DNA of 64,000 nt from Glossina fuscipes (GCF_014805625.2 NW_023998457.1:2214997-2278996), one strand, 5' to 3'; counted from the stretch's first letter, positions 48,206 to 60,863 are shown. Program-made: numbers and translations. The notes: generated by a model from the letters alone, not told the origin.

Positions 48206-49159
48206 CAAAAAGTCTTTTCATCCATAACTATAGGATGGCGTACGTACTGAGGCCTACCAAAGTGTTTTCCCTTATTTTCACAATGAATTAAAGGTATTGT
48301 CAAATTAAACTACTCTCGTAATACGCTCTAAATTTAAACCAAAAAACCTTGTAAGACTTAGAGTTACCATGAACAACAATGTCGTCTTTGTCTTCGGTTC
48401 TCGTTTTTTTTTTTTTTTCTTTTTAGAAATTTAAAGAGATTCTCTTACAATTATTCTCAATATTTTCAATCAATATTTTATAATAATTTCAACACTTCAT
48501 TGCTGACTGCATGCACTCTTCTCGTCAGTTTTAATTATTTCACTTTTCAATCATTTCTAAATTATGAGAAATTATCTGTAATTGCAACCGAATGTCTGTC
48601 AGTCGGCTGTTACAAGTGCTTAACTATGTCTAAAAATCATTTAACATAAAATGATGTATTATTCAACACGTGCCTGATAATGTTATGCCTTATAACTCTT
48701 ATAGTCTTATAGTCTACATATTCGCTTTCATTTGTAGTACTTCACGTTGATGGATCATCAAGCAAAAGGTCTTCAACTTGATTACATCCTTTGACTGACA
48801 CATTTTAATGATGACTCATTAAAAAACAATATTAAATATAAAATGTAAAAATTATGAAATGAAAGAAAGTAAAAATGACGTAATAAACTGAATGAATCAG
48901 TATTAATCGCACGCGTACTATATTTTCTTCAAAAAACAAGAGATAAATGAAAAACATTTATTTGAAAGCAATGCGTTGATAAATGTTCGCTCATAATATA
49001 TATACCTATATATATATATATATATATACATATTTTTTGGCTGATTGATTGCTATCGTGGACGGTCCAATAAATTTTCTGAAATGTTAGTAAAGCACAAA
49101 AACAACGAATCGAACTTTCCATCAAGTAAATATATCCGCTATCGTAGGTATCCATCTAC
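48206..49159. other. No gene; TA tract
   Basis: AT-rich spacer with a T run at 48403-48419 and a TA run at 48995-49028. Confidence 0.5.
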
Positions 49160-49720
49160 ATCACTTGCGGTAGAGGGCGTATTAAGTTTGTGCGGACGTA
49201 TAAAACACGCAGAAGGGCTTAACGTAGACTCACCTTTTATTAAATTATATAATGCTGACGCTGTCCGTCCGCCTGTCCCTCTGACGTCTGTCCATATAAA
49301 TTTGTGTTGAAACTACAGGTCGTAATTTTTTAGATATTTTAATGAAATTTGATACAGTGACCTGTTTTGACTCAAGACGAACTCAATTGAAAAAGGGTTT
49401 GGATGGGTGGCTTTTTTCGTACGTAAAGCCCTATTCTGAAAAGTCGTTATATGGAAAAAATGGCACTTTTCAAAATTTCTCGGCAAAAGTAACTAAGTAG
49501 CATTATTTCGGCATTCTAAATTGGAATAAAAACTTTAGATTGGCTGAGCTAGAATTATACTACATTGGGTTGCGGTTTGGGTCCGCTTTCTCACACATGA
49601 AAAATATGAGTTTATATAGAAAGAAGATATAATTGTTGTGTTCTATGATAAAAATAAGAATTGCGTTGCGACTATGTAGTGTAGGGTATTTAATGTTGTT
49701 CTCTAGTCTATGATTCCAAA
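49160..49720 (+). repeat. Dispersed repeat family A, long copy
   Basis: GGGCGTATTAAGTTTGTGCG, GGACGTATAAAACACGCAG, CGTCCGCCTGTCC, ATTTTAATGAAATTTGATAC, GAAAAGTCGTTATATGG, then an extra module (GCACTTTTCAAAATTTCTCG, GGCATTCTAAATTGG) shared with the copy at 55555. The 3' end is not clear. It represents the longer sub-type. Confidence 0.75.
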
Positions 49721-50164
49721 GGCTTTTCTCTAAAGGAACAAATTTGCCTAGAAATTTGCATTTATTATAATTTTGATTAAATCAAGCTCGAAAGTTAACA
49801 GTTTGTACGTGATGTTTAAATATTAGATAAAGAAAAGATCCTGTGTGTCTTTACTTTCTAATCAAACGCTTGGACTTATGTTGGTAGTCACTTTATCACT
49901 CAAAATATTGATATTCATTCCTTTTGACATTTATGTAGGGTTACCTCCTTTATTGTACATTATTGCAATTTGCTTATGTATATGCTTCAGGTCCATTCAT
50001 TCATTGTATAGTAAATTTTATATAAAATCATATCTCCATCAGATTTGGCAGCACTTTTTTACTTACTCCTTTTTTTATAATCATACTTGGATTTAGCTGT
50101 TGTTTCATACCCATCACCGAAAATGGAGGATCTGCCATGTGAAACATCGATAGAAAAGACTTTA
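49721..50164. other. No recognisable feature
   Basis: Spacer; the 83-codon frame at 49845-50096 is hydrophobic and AT-driven, with no recognised domain. Confidence 0.4.
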
Positions 50165-50470
50165 TGACGTATGTAGTATATATTCTTGATCAGGTGTAGA
50201 TGTATGTCTGCCTACTTGGCTATATAAAAGCGAACATTCTCTCATCCGCAGAAAGGAAAACACTTAAAGTTCTTGTACACAGGTTGGTCTTCAAAATGGT
50301 CCCAATGTTGTTAAAACGACGAGTCCACAATAAACCGCAAACTGATATCACTTCGGTGCTCAAAATCGTTATATATGAACTAAAACCAAGAGATCGGGCA
50401 ATGTCACAGCCTAGAGGTTATCTTAGCTTACGCTTTGACGTTACAAGCGATAGTAAATTTTGATCCCACA
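50165..50470 (+). repeat. Dispersed repeat family B, module 1 (diverged)
   Basis: GTAGTATATATTCTTGATCA, GTAGATGTATGTCTGCC, AAAGTTCTTGTACACAGGTT, GGTCTTCAAAATGGTCCC follow the module order. The 87-codon frame across it is not recognised as a gene. Confidence 0.55.
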
Positions 50471-50502
50471 CTTAAGAGAAAAACAGAAAGTTTTCATTCT
50501 AT

Positions 50503-50870
50503 TGTGAAGTGAGAAAGGAGCTATATATCAACCCTGTACAGGGTTGACAGCTATAGGTCTGCAAAGTCACGATTATTTGTTAAGTAAGAAAGAAGACATA
50601 TAGTTATAATATTTTTAGATCAAACTTCAACATCAGGATTACGTCACATCAATTGAAAGACAATTTGTTTTTCACAGATAAGATTTTCAAAACGTTCTCC
50701 ACAGAAGAATAACAAGATAATTCTTTGGCAAGTAAGAAAGGAGTCATATAGGTACAATCCTTTCAGATTAAGCTTGAATATCAGTATCACTTCAGATCAG
50801 TTGAAAAACAATTTGCATTTTGTACACAAGATTTTCAAAATATTGTTGAAGAGAAAAACAACCCAAATGG
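50503..50870. repeat. Tandem repeat, about 148-bp period
   Basis: Two full diverged units beginning AAGTAAGAAAGAAGACATAT (50582) and AAGTAAGAAAGGAGTCATAT (50730). Each continues with a TCAA/TTAAGCTT, AT(C/T)AG, CACATCAATTGAAAGACAATTTG-like block and an AGATTTTCAAAA string. A shorter first unit starts near 50506 with GAAGTGAGAAAGGAGC. Confidence 0.75.
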
Positions 50871-53389
50871 CTCTTGAATCTTTTTAACCACCTTATCCTT
50901 ACGGACTCGTAAATATAAGTTTCCAAAAGTTATGAACAAAGGGCAAATCAAAGATATCGTATAAAAAATGATTTTTTTTCTTATAATAACAATGGACATA
51001 CATTCTGTAAAAGTGCAAATTTAAGTTGCTTTAATTACAGATATCCGTCCATCCGTCCTTTCTGAATATTCGCTTGAGCTTTATCTCATTTCCATTTTTA
51101 ATAGCTCGAAAATACTTAAACTACATTTGATATAATTATGGCACTCTAAACCAATTCAATTTTGTGCATGCGTCCGTCCGTCCGTTCTTCTTCTGTTTGT
51201 AACTTTTACAAAACTGAACTTTTTACAGTAACCGAAACAGTAAAAAATCGAAAAAAAACTTTTTAAATGGACTAATGATCTGAGATTAGGTTGCATATCA
51301 TATTTATCACTAAGAATAATTAACCATGATTGATATTTCTTTAATGAACTGAAACTGAAAAAAACGAGACAAAAAATAATTTTCACAAAATCCGAGCTGA
51401 AGTAATAAAGAAAAAAATATGCATTTTAATCCTGGATAAAATATAACACAAGTGTTTCGAATCAGTCTTTGAGAGCATGCCCGTCGAAGATTCCAGTCAT
51501 TCTTACACATTTTGCTAAAATAAGCTGGTTGAAGTTTGCGACTCGATACGACATCATGGTTAAAAAAAAATTCTTGAAAAAATAATATATTTAGAAATAC
51601 TACAGCGTATATATATATATACATATGTATATATGTATATCTAGGATTCTTTATAAGCTCCTTAGCTTATTATTTTCAATTTTCATAAACAAAAATGTTC
51701 TCATATTATTATGAAAAACGAGAAATGACACAACTTTTATAATTAATAATTATGCGCACGGCTAACATAAACCATAATACGATTTTAATCCGTGCCCAAC
51801 CGCATACATACTTATAAACACAGGCACATAAAGATATAGAAACAAATAACCGTCAAGCACAGGCATGTGTACTCTAGCAGCTTAAATATTACTATTATTT
51901 TCATATATATATATATATATATATACAAACATTTCCTACTTGCTTACATGCATGCCATACGTACGTCTATCCACTGATGATGATGGCGATGGTGATGGTG
52001 ATGGTGATGGTGATATTCGGAGTGTGCTTTTATATATTGTATTGTATATGGACATTTTCGTACATTCAACTGACAGCGAATGATTTTAAATTGAGATTTT
52101 ATATGAATTTTTAATGCATATCAAAGAGTATAAATTCATTTATGAATAACACCAGCATCAACAATTCCGACACCATTGTACATAACTAACATAAACAAAT
52201 TTACTCATATATTGTAGAAAATGTGTAAATGTTTGCCTACACTTTAATACGGATTTTGGATACCCAGCATTGTGCATTTTCAACTTAAACGTAATCAAAT
52301 TCGATTTCTTAAAGCGTAATATGTAGAATAATTTTTTTTACATTTCATCGCTACAAACTTTATTAATGAATAGCAAACAAACTAAATATGGAATAATTAT
52401 GAATTTCAATTATTTATATTCATTGTTACGATCGGAAGGACTAAACTAATACAACTCGTCGCCTGATGATGAATACAATAGATATTATGAGTATGTGTCT
52501 GTGCGTGTGTATAACGTATGTACATTGTTATTGTAAAAGCAGACATAAATTAATTTTCAACAAAAAATATTCTGTACTTTTTTTTTTTTTTTTTTTTTTC
52601 ATTATAATGGATAAATGGACGAATTATAAATAATGAGTTTATTTACAATAACATTTAAAAAATACATAAATAAAAGCATGCGAAAGTATTGTTACAACAT
52701 TGCTAAAAAAAAAGAAAACAAAAATTCATGGCCTTTGATAAATACCCTATAAGTTATCTTCTGTTTTACACATGTGTCTACCAGATGCCAGATTTGTTTT
52801 GCTAACTAACCGGGGTTAGGCTGGTGACCGCAAGACATACTTAAAATAATTTGAGCAATAGCTGAACTCAATATTTTCTAATGGAACATATATGTTTGGC
52901 ATAATCACCGGCAAACGATACATTCCGAATGCTCTGCATGGACCTAATAGGTCTATTTCAAGCTTCCTAATTAATTTAAGCCATTTCTCCAAGTTGAACC
53001 TATTCGACTAAGGAGCTTTGTTTAAAGCATATTTCTGCTTACAAAGCATATCAAAGTTGAGATTAAGTGAGTTGTAGTTAAATGCTTAACTAGTATGCTT
53101 AACAGTAATGACTGACTGAAGAGAGAAAAGAGATTTTTCATTGAATTTAACTAGCATTCCTATATAAATTACACATTGTTGGAAGCGCTCTTGGCACGTA
53201 CGAGAGCACTTTCTCTGCATACGATAGACATGACCGTTGACTCTCATGTTGGTCACAGATGATCAAAGCTTTAACCAGTGTCAACAACGGGCACTTAACT
53301 AACGCGTCTAGACCATAATACATGCAAGGAATTTACGAGCAATATTTCCCATAAAGACATTTGCTTATAATACATTGTCACCATGCAAG
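50871..53389. other. No gene; several simple repeats
   Basis: Includes GTCCGTCCGTCCG near 51173, TA runs at 51608-51640 and 51903-51925, the GATGGT tract 51974-52014 and a T run 52578-52599. Two CCGTCCATCCG/CCGTCCGTCCG patches near 51045 and 51173 may be remnants of family B. No gene was recognised. Confidence 0.5.
51974..52014. repeat. (GATGGT)n hexanucleotide repeat
   Basis: GATGATGATGGC followed by four GATGGT units. Confidence 0.9.
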
Positions 53390-53453
53390 TGACCTTAAAC
53401 TGACCTTAAATGCCGGTCGAAGGTCAGCGAATGGATATCAGCAATAAAGGTCA
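53390..53453. promoter_or_regulatory. Cluster of four AGGTCA nuclear-receptor half-sites
   Basis: Perfect half-sites at 53390-53395 (minus), 53401-53406 (minus), 53421-53426 (plus) and 53448-53453 (plus). The first two form a direct repeat with a 5-bp spacer (DR5) on the minus strand. AGGTCA is the established core for many nuclear hormone receptors. Four exact copies in 64 bp is well above chance for this composition. No adjacent gene is visible, so a regulatory role is inference only. Confidence 0.35.
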
Positions 53454-53544
53454 GGCATAGTCAGATCGTAATGGTATGAACATTTCCTCTAAACACTTTC
53501 GATACGCACTTTGCGGCACTTTTGCTGTATGTGCGACGACTATT

Positions 53545-53860
53545 AAAATTTAGGTTAGATATGATTTTTGAAATTTTTATAAAGACGATTATATCCTTAA
53601 AGAAGTTCGTAATTTAATAATGACTACAATGGCTGGTTTTCGGTGCAATGGCCGCTAAAGTTGAGATTACATATAATTTCTAATGATTGAGGTTAGGTTT
53701 GATTTCTGAAATCGTTACAATGCTGATCGAAGACGGTTAAATCTGTGTAAAATGGCTAAACAAAGCCAGAAGTTTCTTAAACATAATAATACTTAGAAAA
53801 GCCTTAGGGCTTTCTTTTTCTATTCAATGGCCGGTAAAGTTGAAGTTAACTTATGTTTTC
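53545..53860. repeat. Diverged direct repeat, 140-180 bp spacing
   Basis: AGGTTAGATATGATTTTTGA at 53552 is echoed by AGGTTAGGTTTGATTTCTGA at 53690; CAATGGCCGCTAAAGTTGAG at 53646 is echoed by CAATGGCCGGTAAAGTTGAA at 53825. The unequal spacing implies an insertion in one unit. Confidence 0.6.
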
Positions 53861-54159
53861 AATACATCTTCTTAACGGCCATAAAGTAGACTAAACCAGA
53901 TTATTGGAATCAAGCTGACTTTCGTATAAAAGTACAAAACGGAAGGTGTATCAAACAAATAGGCGTCGTCCTTACCAACATACCTTATGGAAAAGCTGGA
54001 TGGTTTAGGTATTATAAACGTAAGTATCACCAGATTCCATTCGCGAAAGGACATCACTTTGTTTTTTACAACTTCAGTCCACACCAGCACGAAAATTGTC
54101 CCTTATGGGCCTGCCTTTGGCGTTGCTAAACTTTTGCTCCCCTTTGTGTCTGTTTTAAA
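53861..54159. other. No recognisable feature
   Basis: Spacer; the 134-codon frame beginning at 53987 runs into the inverted repeat that follows and has no recognised domain. Confidence 0.4.
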
Positions 54160-54480
54160 TGGCCACGGCCCATCATTAGATACTTTTCATCGCCCTGCAA
54201 ATAGTCATGTGACGTTTTTTCGCAAAATAAGGCGCTACAAGGATAATGGTCAAAAAAATAGTCCGATCCTGATTATTTTGAATAGCGTTCTGACTTCAAC
54301 CAAAACCCGCCATTATCAAAATATCTTAAAAATTGAGCCTTACAGACTAAACATAAGGAAACAAGACGGACAGATGGACAGACAAGGTTAAACTAATTGC
54401 TTTAACGGATAAAGGACAGTCAATTGCAAATTTTTCTAGGTGTTGGATATATCCGAACAAACTTAATATAGACTTGTACT
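54160..54480 (-). repeat. Dispersed repeat family A, inverted copy
   Basis: GCCACGGCCCATCATTAGAT (reversed 3' end), ATAAGGCGCTACAAGG, ATCAAAATATCTTAAAAA, CAAGACGGACAGATGGACAG, then TCTAGGTGTTGGATATATCC and CGAACAAACTTAATATAGAC. Almost full length but diverged. Confidence 0.75.
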
Positions 54481-55554
54481 ACTTCTTTCCTCTTAAACAT
54501 TAGATATCGAAACTGCCTGCGAACTGTCGGCCTATTTATAAAAAAATTATAAAACACACTGTGCTATCTACTTCAAAATTCTTGTTACAAATGGAAGGAT
54601 AAAATTAGTACATTTATTAAAAGTGAGTATTAAAAAAACCACCCACCACGTACTCGTATGTGAAAATTGTTCCAATACATACTTAATCTATATTTTTCAC
54701 GCAATTCATTTGGATTTTATATTAATAAAATTTTTCAAGGTATAAGACCAACATACGCAAAATGGGTGGTCGACCAGGAGAGAGAGAGAGAGAGAGCGCA
54801 ATATAAGCTTATATATATAAATATATATGTATTAATAAATAAAATGTTTTTTTCTTTTTTTTTTATAATAAAAACTTAAAAACGAATTATTGTCCGTGAT
54901 ATGTATATAATTTACTCATATACTCAGTATGATTAAATTTTGTAATTTGTTTAAAAATAATGAGACCAACGATAACAAATTTATTATTCTGAGAAATTAA
55001 AATAAACGAATTATGTTTATAGGAAAAATGGATTTACGTAGTCGAACATTCATGCAAATGTTTTTTCTTTGTTGTTTTTTTTTTCTTTTTTTTTTTTAAT
55101 CTTTTGAAAAATCTACTTAAATATTAATTGGTTTTTCAAATATAATATATATACACTTTTATGTTTTCTTAATGGCACGATAGTATTTTTTACTTTCATT
55201 GTTTCCTAATGGTCATGTATTTTGCTAACTATAACACTTCTAATGCAATAATAAGCAATAATAATTTATTGATAACATTTTCAATATTCTCTCTTCCTTC
55301 TTTTCTTGTTGTAAAGCGAGTACGAGAAATAATATCGATAACAGGCAAAAGCCCAAATCAAAATCTTATCGCAGATATTGATCTAAAACTTGAAAAACTT
55401 ATTCCTCGATATTCGCTACGAAAGTGGTTGTAAATAATTAACTATCATCCGTGCAACAATCGTGCTCTCTTATGAATTGTTGTGAAGGTGGTTCTTATTA
55501 AAAACTATTCCCAAGACGAAATTGCTATAATTTTTTTCTTTCCTTTTTATACCC
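54481..55554. other. No gene; AG run and T runs
   Basis: Includes an (AG)n run at 54779-54796 and T-rich runs at 54847-54863 and 55074-55098. The frame at 55209-55433 has no recognised domain. Confidence 0.5.
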
Positions 55555-56120
55555 TAAACTACTCGTGGTACACTTACGGGGTATGTTAAATTGATGCGGA
55601 CGTATGTAACACGCAAAAGGACTTATGATCGACCCAAATTTTATTATATTCTATCGATCGATTCAGAATTTTAATCTAACTTGTTCTAAGTCTGTCTGTC
55701 CGTCTGATATCTGTCCACATAAATTTGCGTTCAAGCTACAGGCCACAAGTTTTGAGATATCTTAAAGAAATTTGGTACACTGATGTACCATGGCGCAAAG
55801 GCCCGCGCTATTGAAAATGGTTCGGATCGGTCCACTTCCCATATAACTCCATATTCTAAAAAGCTGTTATATGAAAAAAAATTCAAATTTTCAAAATTTC
55901 TCAACAAAACCGGTTAAGTGCTATTGCTGCGGCATTTTAAATTGGTATGAAAACTTTGGATCGGCTGTGGTAATATTTGAACCCCTTCTCAAGTAACGAA
56001 AACTGGCCAGTTCATAAGACAAAAAGAACTCAGTGGCTTATGGCATAAATAATTGGCAAATTTGGACCATCTCGGTCTATTTTTTGGACTGATAAGGATT
56101 TTCAAAAAAACTGATACTTT
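55555..56120 (+). repeat. Dispersed repeat family A, long copy
   Basis: GGGTATGTTAAATTGATGCG, GGACGTATGTAACACGC, TTATTATATTCTATCGATCG, GTCTGTCTGTCCGTCTG, GAAATTTGGTACACTGATG, TTGAAAATGGTTCGGATCGG, GCTGTTATATG, then the extra ATTTTAAATTGGTATG, AAAACTTTGGATCGG module. It begins near TATACCCTAAACTACTCG, which may mark the true 5' boundary of the long sub-type. Confidence 0.8.
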
Positions 56121-56569
56121 GTAAAGCAGAAAAGTCGAACCTTTAATATGTGATGATTAAAATTGTTCCATATAGTATCCAAATCTGTCTTTAAAAAAGT
56201 CGCTTAATGCGAACCTTCCCGTCTATCTGTAATACTTCCTGACTATTACAGTAGACACAGACGTATAAGGGACGTCTCTGAATGACTAGTCAAAAAAAGA
56301 GATCTTCATATTGGTGCTTTTCACATTGCTTTGCCTAATTCTTGTTGTCCCCTTTGTGGTGATCAATCTCATTTCGCTCAGCAGATAATCAGGGGTAAAC
56401 AAGTGGGAAAAAAGAAATGGGATGCGGCCGCAACCAGGGGTATATATGACCGCTCGGCAAGTGTGCGTCGCCTATGCCTACTCTTACGACTGTGTTAAGG
56501 TGATCAAGTCATTCACAATACATGTCCTGTATCGTTATTTTTTCCACTCAGAAATTCGTAAGAAATGCA
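56121..56569. other. No recognisable feature
   Basis: Less AT-rich spacer between a family A copy and a candidate SINE. Confidence 0.4.
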
Positions 56570-56850
56570 GGTTCTGTAAAAGTAGCTGAGTAGCTAAGAA
56601 CCGCGACAAGCTCTGTAAGAGTAGCTGAGCAGGTAAGAACCGTGACTAACAAGTCAGTACTCGCAGGTGCAAATCTCTGTCGCTTAAAGTTTACCTTGGT
56701 CTCGGCTATGATGAGCGTTCAATCGGTAAAGGCATAACACTTACCGATTACGCTGCAGCTACCTCCCTATATTTTTCCGTTACTTCACTTCTTCTGCTTT
56801 CTATTCGTCACAATGTTAGAAGGTACTTGCCATCTAAAAAAAAAAGAAAA
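56570..56850 (+). repeat. Candidate tRNA-derived SINE with A-rich tail
   Basis: A perfect pol III A box TAGCTGAGCAGG (56622-56633) and a near-consensus B box GGTGCAAATCT (56666-56676) are 44 bp apart, the spacing of a real tRNA gene. Between them GACT, AACA, AGTC resembles a decayed anticodon arm. The body ends in an A run (56836-56845, then GAAAACAGG). A 39-bp tandem duplication (units at 56573 and 56612) has doubled the A-box half. Stems are too broken for a functional tRNA; a retroposed SINE is the best reading. Confidence 0.5.
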
Positions 56851-56964
56851 CAGGAAAGGTTGCATTTTAAAGGTTAGTTCATTACAAATTAGGCTACATT
56901 TGAACTCCCCGGTCGTCACATTAATGCCGGAGTCGAATGAAGTGTGATTTCATTCAATATCGTT
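56851..56964. other. No recognisable feature
   Basis: Short spacer. Confidence 0.4.
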
Positions 56965-58125
56965 AATAGTTGAAGCTTTTCTGTCCGTCGGTCTGTCTTG
57001 TTTCTTGTGTGTATCCTAAAGATTGCAAATTTTGAGATAGTTTGATGAAATTTAGTGCAATGACATGTTTTAGTCCAAGAACCAACACTATTAAAAATTA
57101 TTCGGGTCGGATGACATATTGGACCATTTCTCTTATATGGCTTTATTTTGATAAGTCATTATAAGAGATGATAAGTCACATAAAATATTGTAATTTGTAG
57201 AATTTTACGACAAAAGTCGCTTATTTCGCCATTCTAAATTGCTTTAGATAGTTTGGATCGGATGGAGCAGTATTTTAGACTCCCTGTCATATAATCCTTC
57301 CTACAGAAAGTGGATCTTTATATGGTAGAAGGGTGCAATTTTCAATTTTTCTTCACAGTAATAATTTGACATAGAAATTCAACTTAACAAATTTGAACTG
57401 TATAAATCTATTTTTTGGACCCAGTCCCATATAAGAGCTCTATTTTTCAATAGAATCTTAACATGGCAAATAGGTTCAATTTTTTAATATTTTATACTGA
57501 AAATTGGTTCGTAAGAGTTACTTGATATAAAATTTTACTGTATTTGAATAAAGTAGATCTATTTTTTGTACTCCATCCCACAGAAGGGTTTAAGTGAAAA
57601 ATAAGCTTTTATAAGGAGAAAAGGTCCGCCTTTTTAATATTTTATGCTGAAAATTGGTTCGTAAGAGTTACTTGATATAGAACTTAACAATGTCAAATTT
57701 GGATCAAGTAGATTTAGTTTCAGATGGTCTCTGATTATCGGATTGTTATGAAATATTAAGCGTTATATACTAGAAAATATTATTTTTAACATCTTCGATA
57801 CAAAATGAATCCATTGTAATAATGTTGGGAGTCTGGATCACATACGCCTATTTTGAAACTCCATCGTACGCATTGACTCCCATGAAAATCAAATTCTTCT
57901 ATGGCGACAAAGCCTAATTTGTAGTTCCTTATGACGGAAGCAACAGAAAAATAATAAAATTTTAGACAACAATATTATACTTGTCACGGTAGTTGCTGTA
58001 CTGGACATCATCCAAAGTGCAAAATACTTCTTTACCTAAAAATAATGTATAATTTTTGAAATGAGTCAGTGAAAATGTATGGTGACCTTACGCGACTATA
58101 GTGCTCTCACTGGTTTTGCTTTACT
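56965..58125 (+). repeat. Family A, longest copy with 150-bp tandem units
   Basis: Begins with TGAAGCTTTTCTGTCCGTCG and the GTCTGTCTTGTTTCTTGTG module, then TTTGATGAAATTTAGTGC. The body then contains tandem units about 150 bp long: a 50-bp block (TTTTTAATATTTTATACTGA, AAATTGGTTCGTAAGAGTTA, CTTGATATA) at 57481 recurs at 57631 with a single change, and a more diverged unit precedes them near 57340. The terminal CGCGACTATAGTGCTCTCAC lies at about 58091-58110. No coding capacity was seen. Confidence 0.75.
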
Positions 58126-60827
58126 TTACATAAGTTCTTCGTAAACATTTCCTATCTCTTCATGGCTGTACGAGACGTTTTTAATGATTTAGTGTTAGGA
58201 ATAGAAATATGGAAGAGCAACAAAAAATATTTGGTTGTTTCCTGGCCTTTTGCATGAATTACTAAAACTTTTTATAGGTCATAAATGTTGGCATCTTGCT
58301 ACCTAAGCACTTATTAACTTAATTATTCATCTACTCGCTTTATCAACGACCTTGATAAATACTTTATTATAACGTACAATGCTCTTAAGGTTTAATAATA
58401 AGATAAATCAGCAGCGAAAGTTAACTGAATGACTTGTGGAGAAATTTGAAAATAAAAAAATTAAGAAAAAACACTAAAACTTATCTCATCTCTTGCCCAC
58501 AAATATTTGCTTAAAATGTCGGTACAAATTACAGCTTACACTACATATATACGATATTGCTTAGGCTTGATAGAATGAGTACGCAATCGGGCAGACAATT
58601 AGACAGTACGTCTAGAAATTTCTCTGCGGAATTCTTAATAAACTGAACATATTTTTCAAACACTCTTCTTTATTATTACCTCAATGGAAATTTTTTACAT
58701 TTCTTTTAGGAAAACATAATTTATTCTCTTCCACCCCCCTTCCGCCACCCTCAGCCACAGGCTGTCAACATTTATTGATTGCATCTAAAATACATGCTTG
58801 TAAATGGTAAGTCTTCTTCTTCTTCTTCTACTTTTTATTTGTTTTCTTTATAACACATGCGTATGTATTTGAATACTGTTTTCTAAATTTCGAAAAGAAT
58901 TTTAAAAATTTATAATATTCAAACTTTTTTATTTGACATGACTGTGTGCTAAAAGTGAAGTGAAGAAAAGGCAAAAAAAAGAAGGAGGGAAAAAAGAAAC
59001 AAAAACACGATTAAATTAAATTTTATTTACTTCAATGAACTTATTTATACCGAGCAACGAGAGCAGAGAAGAAAAGGAGAATAACTTCAAACTATCTTCC
59101 ACTTGGCTGAGTAAATTTTCTTTCATTTTTCTTATTTAAATGTAATTTCTACAACTTTGTTGTTTGCCACTATACTCTGAACCACATTACACCACTCTTT
59201 TGGCCCTATTTTTACCATGCTATTGTACGATGAACACATTGTACAAATAAAATGCATAGAATGTCAACAGTAAATATATATGTTTTATATATGCGTGTAT
59301 GCGTATGTGCATATATATACGCTTAGGATTTGGAAATGTGTATAAGAGGAGAAACTCATTCATACATTCATATACAATAAATTGCATTTTAGAAGGTACA
59401 CATATAAAATGCCATGTAAAAACGGCCGCACAATACAATAGTGAGACCGAAGAACATTTAGGGGGTAAATGAAATTTAAATTTTAACTGCACCAAAAATA
59501 TGGTATAAGAAAACAAACCGATATTATTTTTTTTTCTTCTTCTTCTTCTTCTTTTTTTATTTTGTATTGTTTTCCTCATCATATATATGTATGTATGTAA
59601 TAATGTCATGTGCGGTGTTTCTATATGAGAGTGTGTGTTTGTATACATACGTGCGAGTAACTTTAATGTTTTTGAAAATTTCTTCTTTAGCGTCTCGTTT
59701 TCGGCTTTTAACAGTAAACCGTACATTTTTGGCTTTTCACACACATAATTTCTTATGAGACAAGAATTTTACTCTCGCAAATATTTAACCAAATAACCAG
59801 CCAAAAATACAAACAACCAACTAACCAACAACAAAGAACAAAACATACAAAAAAAAACAAAAAAAGAAAATCAAAAAACAAAAAGAACAAAATACTACAA
59901 TATTGCAAAGAGCCTCTGAAAGTGCTTTTAACCACACATGAACAGATAGAATATATGTATGCATATATATATATATATATAGGGACGACGTTTTCATATA
60001 ACTAGAATACCATATGTAGTTTGTGTAAACAACTATAGCGGTACCAGCGAAACGAGAATGACACTCATACCCACCTACGCCATACAGAGAGAGAGAGAGA
60101 GAGATATGTGTTCCGTTTTTATCTTTGTTATTCAAAAATAGTTGCTTAGGCAACATGAAATTCAAAATATAACACACAAATAAAGACGTACCATATAAAC
60201 ATATATTCATGTGCGTGTGTGCGTTTGTATTTACGTATGCACATGTAAATAGATGCTGTAAGTTTAGTTATTATTTTTTCCCAAAAATAAATGTCTAAAT
60301 TGTTGTAATTTTTAAAGCAAACTAAATAGTCAGAAGCACGTATTTATACACTTTGTGTAAAAAGTATGCGGAATTATAAAAAATTACTCAATAAAATATA
60401 GTTTATTTCTTTTCGAAGCAAATTTAAGCCTTTGCAATAAAAATATATTAGTGTTTGATGTGGTCTTTTTCACATTTCCTGCACCTGATTAAGAGGAATT
60501 ACTCTCTCCGTTGGTTTTAGCGAACTTTGTTTTATGCGTTCAATTGGCTTACGATGTCTTTCCCGGAAAGATAATTTTAGGTTTAGTAAAAAGTTGAGAC
60601 AATGCCAAACTATCTTCTTTTTCTTGACTCTGTTTTTATAAATCGTACGACAATTCCCGAGCATTAATTTATGGATATTTCTTGATGTTTGTTCTTTTTT
60701 TTTCGTGAACGCCCAGCTTCATGCGATATCATTCGTTCGATGACACGGTATATGCCTGTCCTCCCAACGCAAACGTTACAAAGGGGGCTTGAGGCTTTGC
60801 TTACTTTTCAATTCCAATCGTTCTCTT

Positions 60828-60863
<36 letters not shown>

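Noticed and set aside
53987..54391. 134-codon plus-strand frame
   Set aside because: More than half runs through an inverted family A copy; the C-terminal RKQDGQMDRQ is the repeat's own tract.
56612..56690. Functional tRNA gene
   Set aside because: A and B boxes are good, but acceptor, D and T stems do not pair and an A-rich tail follows. SINE is more likely.
59220..59744. 174-codon minus-strand frame, the longest in the window
   Set aside because: It passes through a TTC microsatellite that encodes a poly-arginine/lysine run and through TA/CA-rich sequence. The peptide has no domain.
60470..60664. Basic 64-codon minus-strand frame
   Set aside because: Not low-complexity, but an upstream in-frame stop, short length and no family resemblance leave nothing to support a gene.
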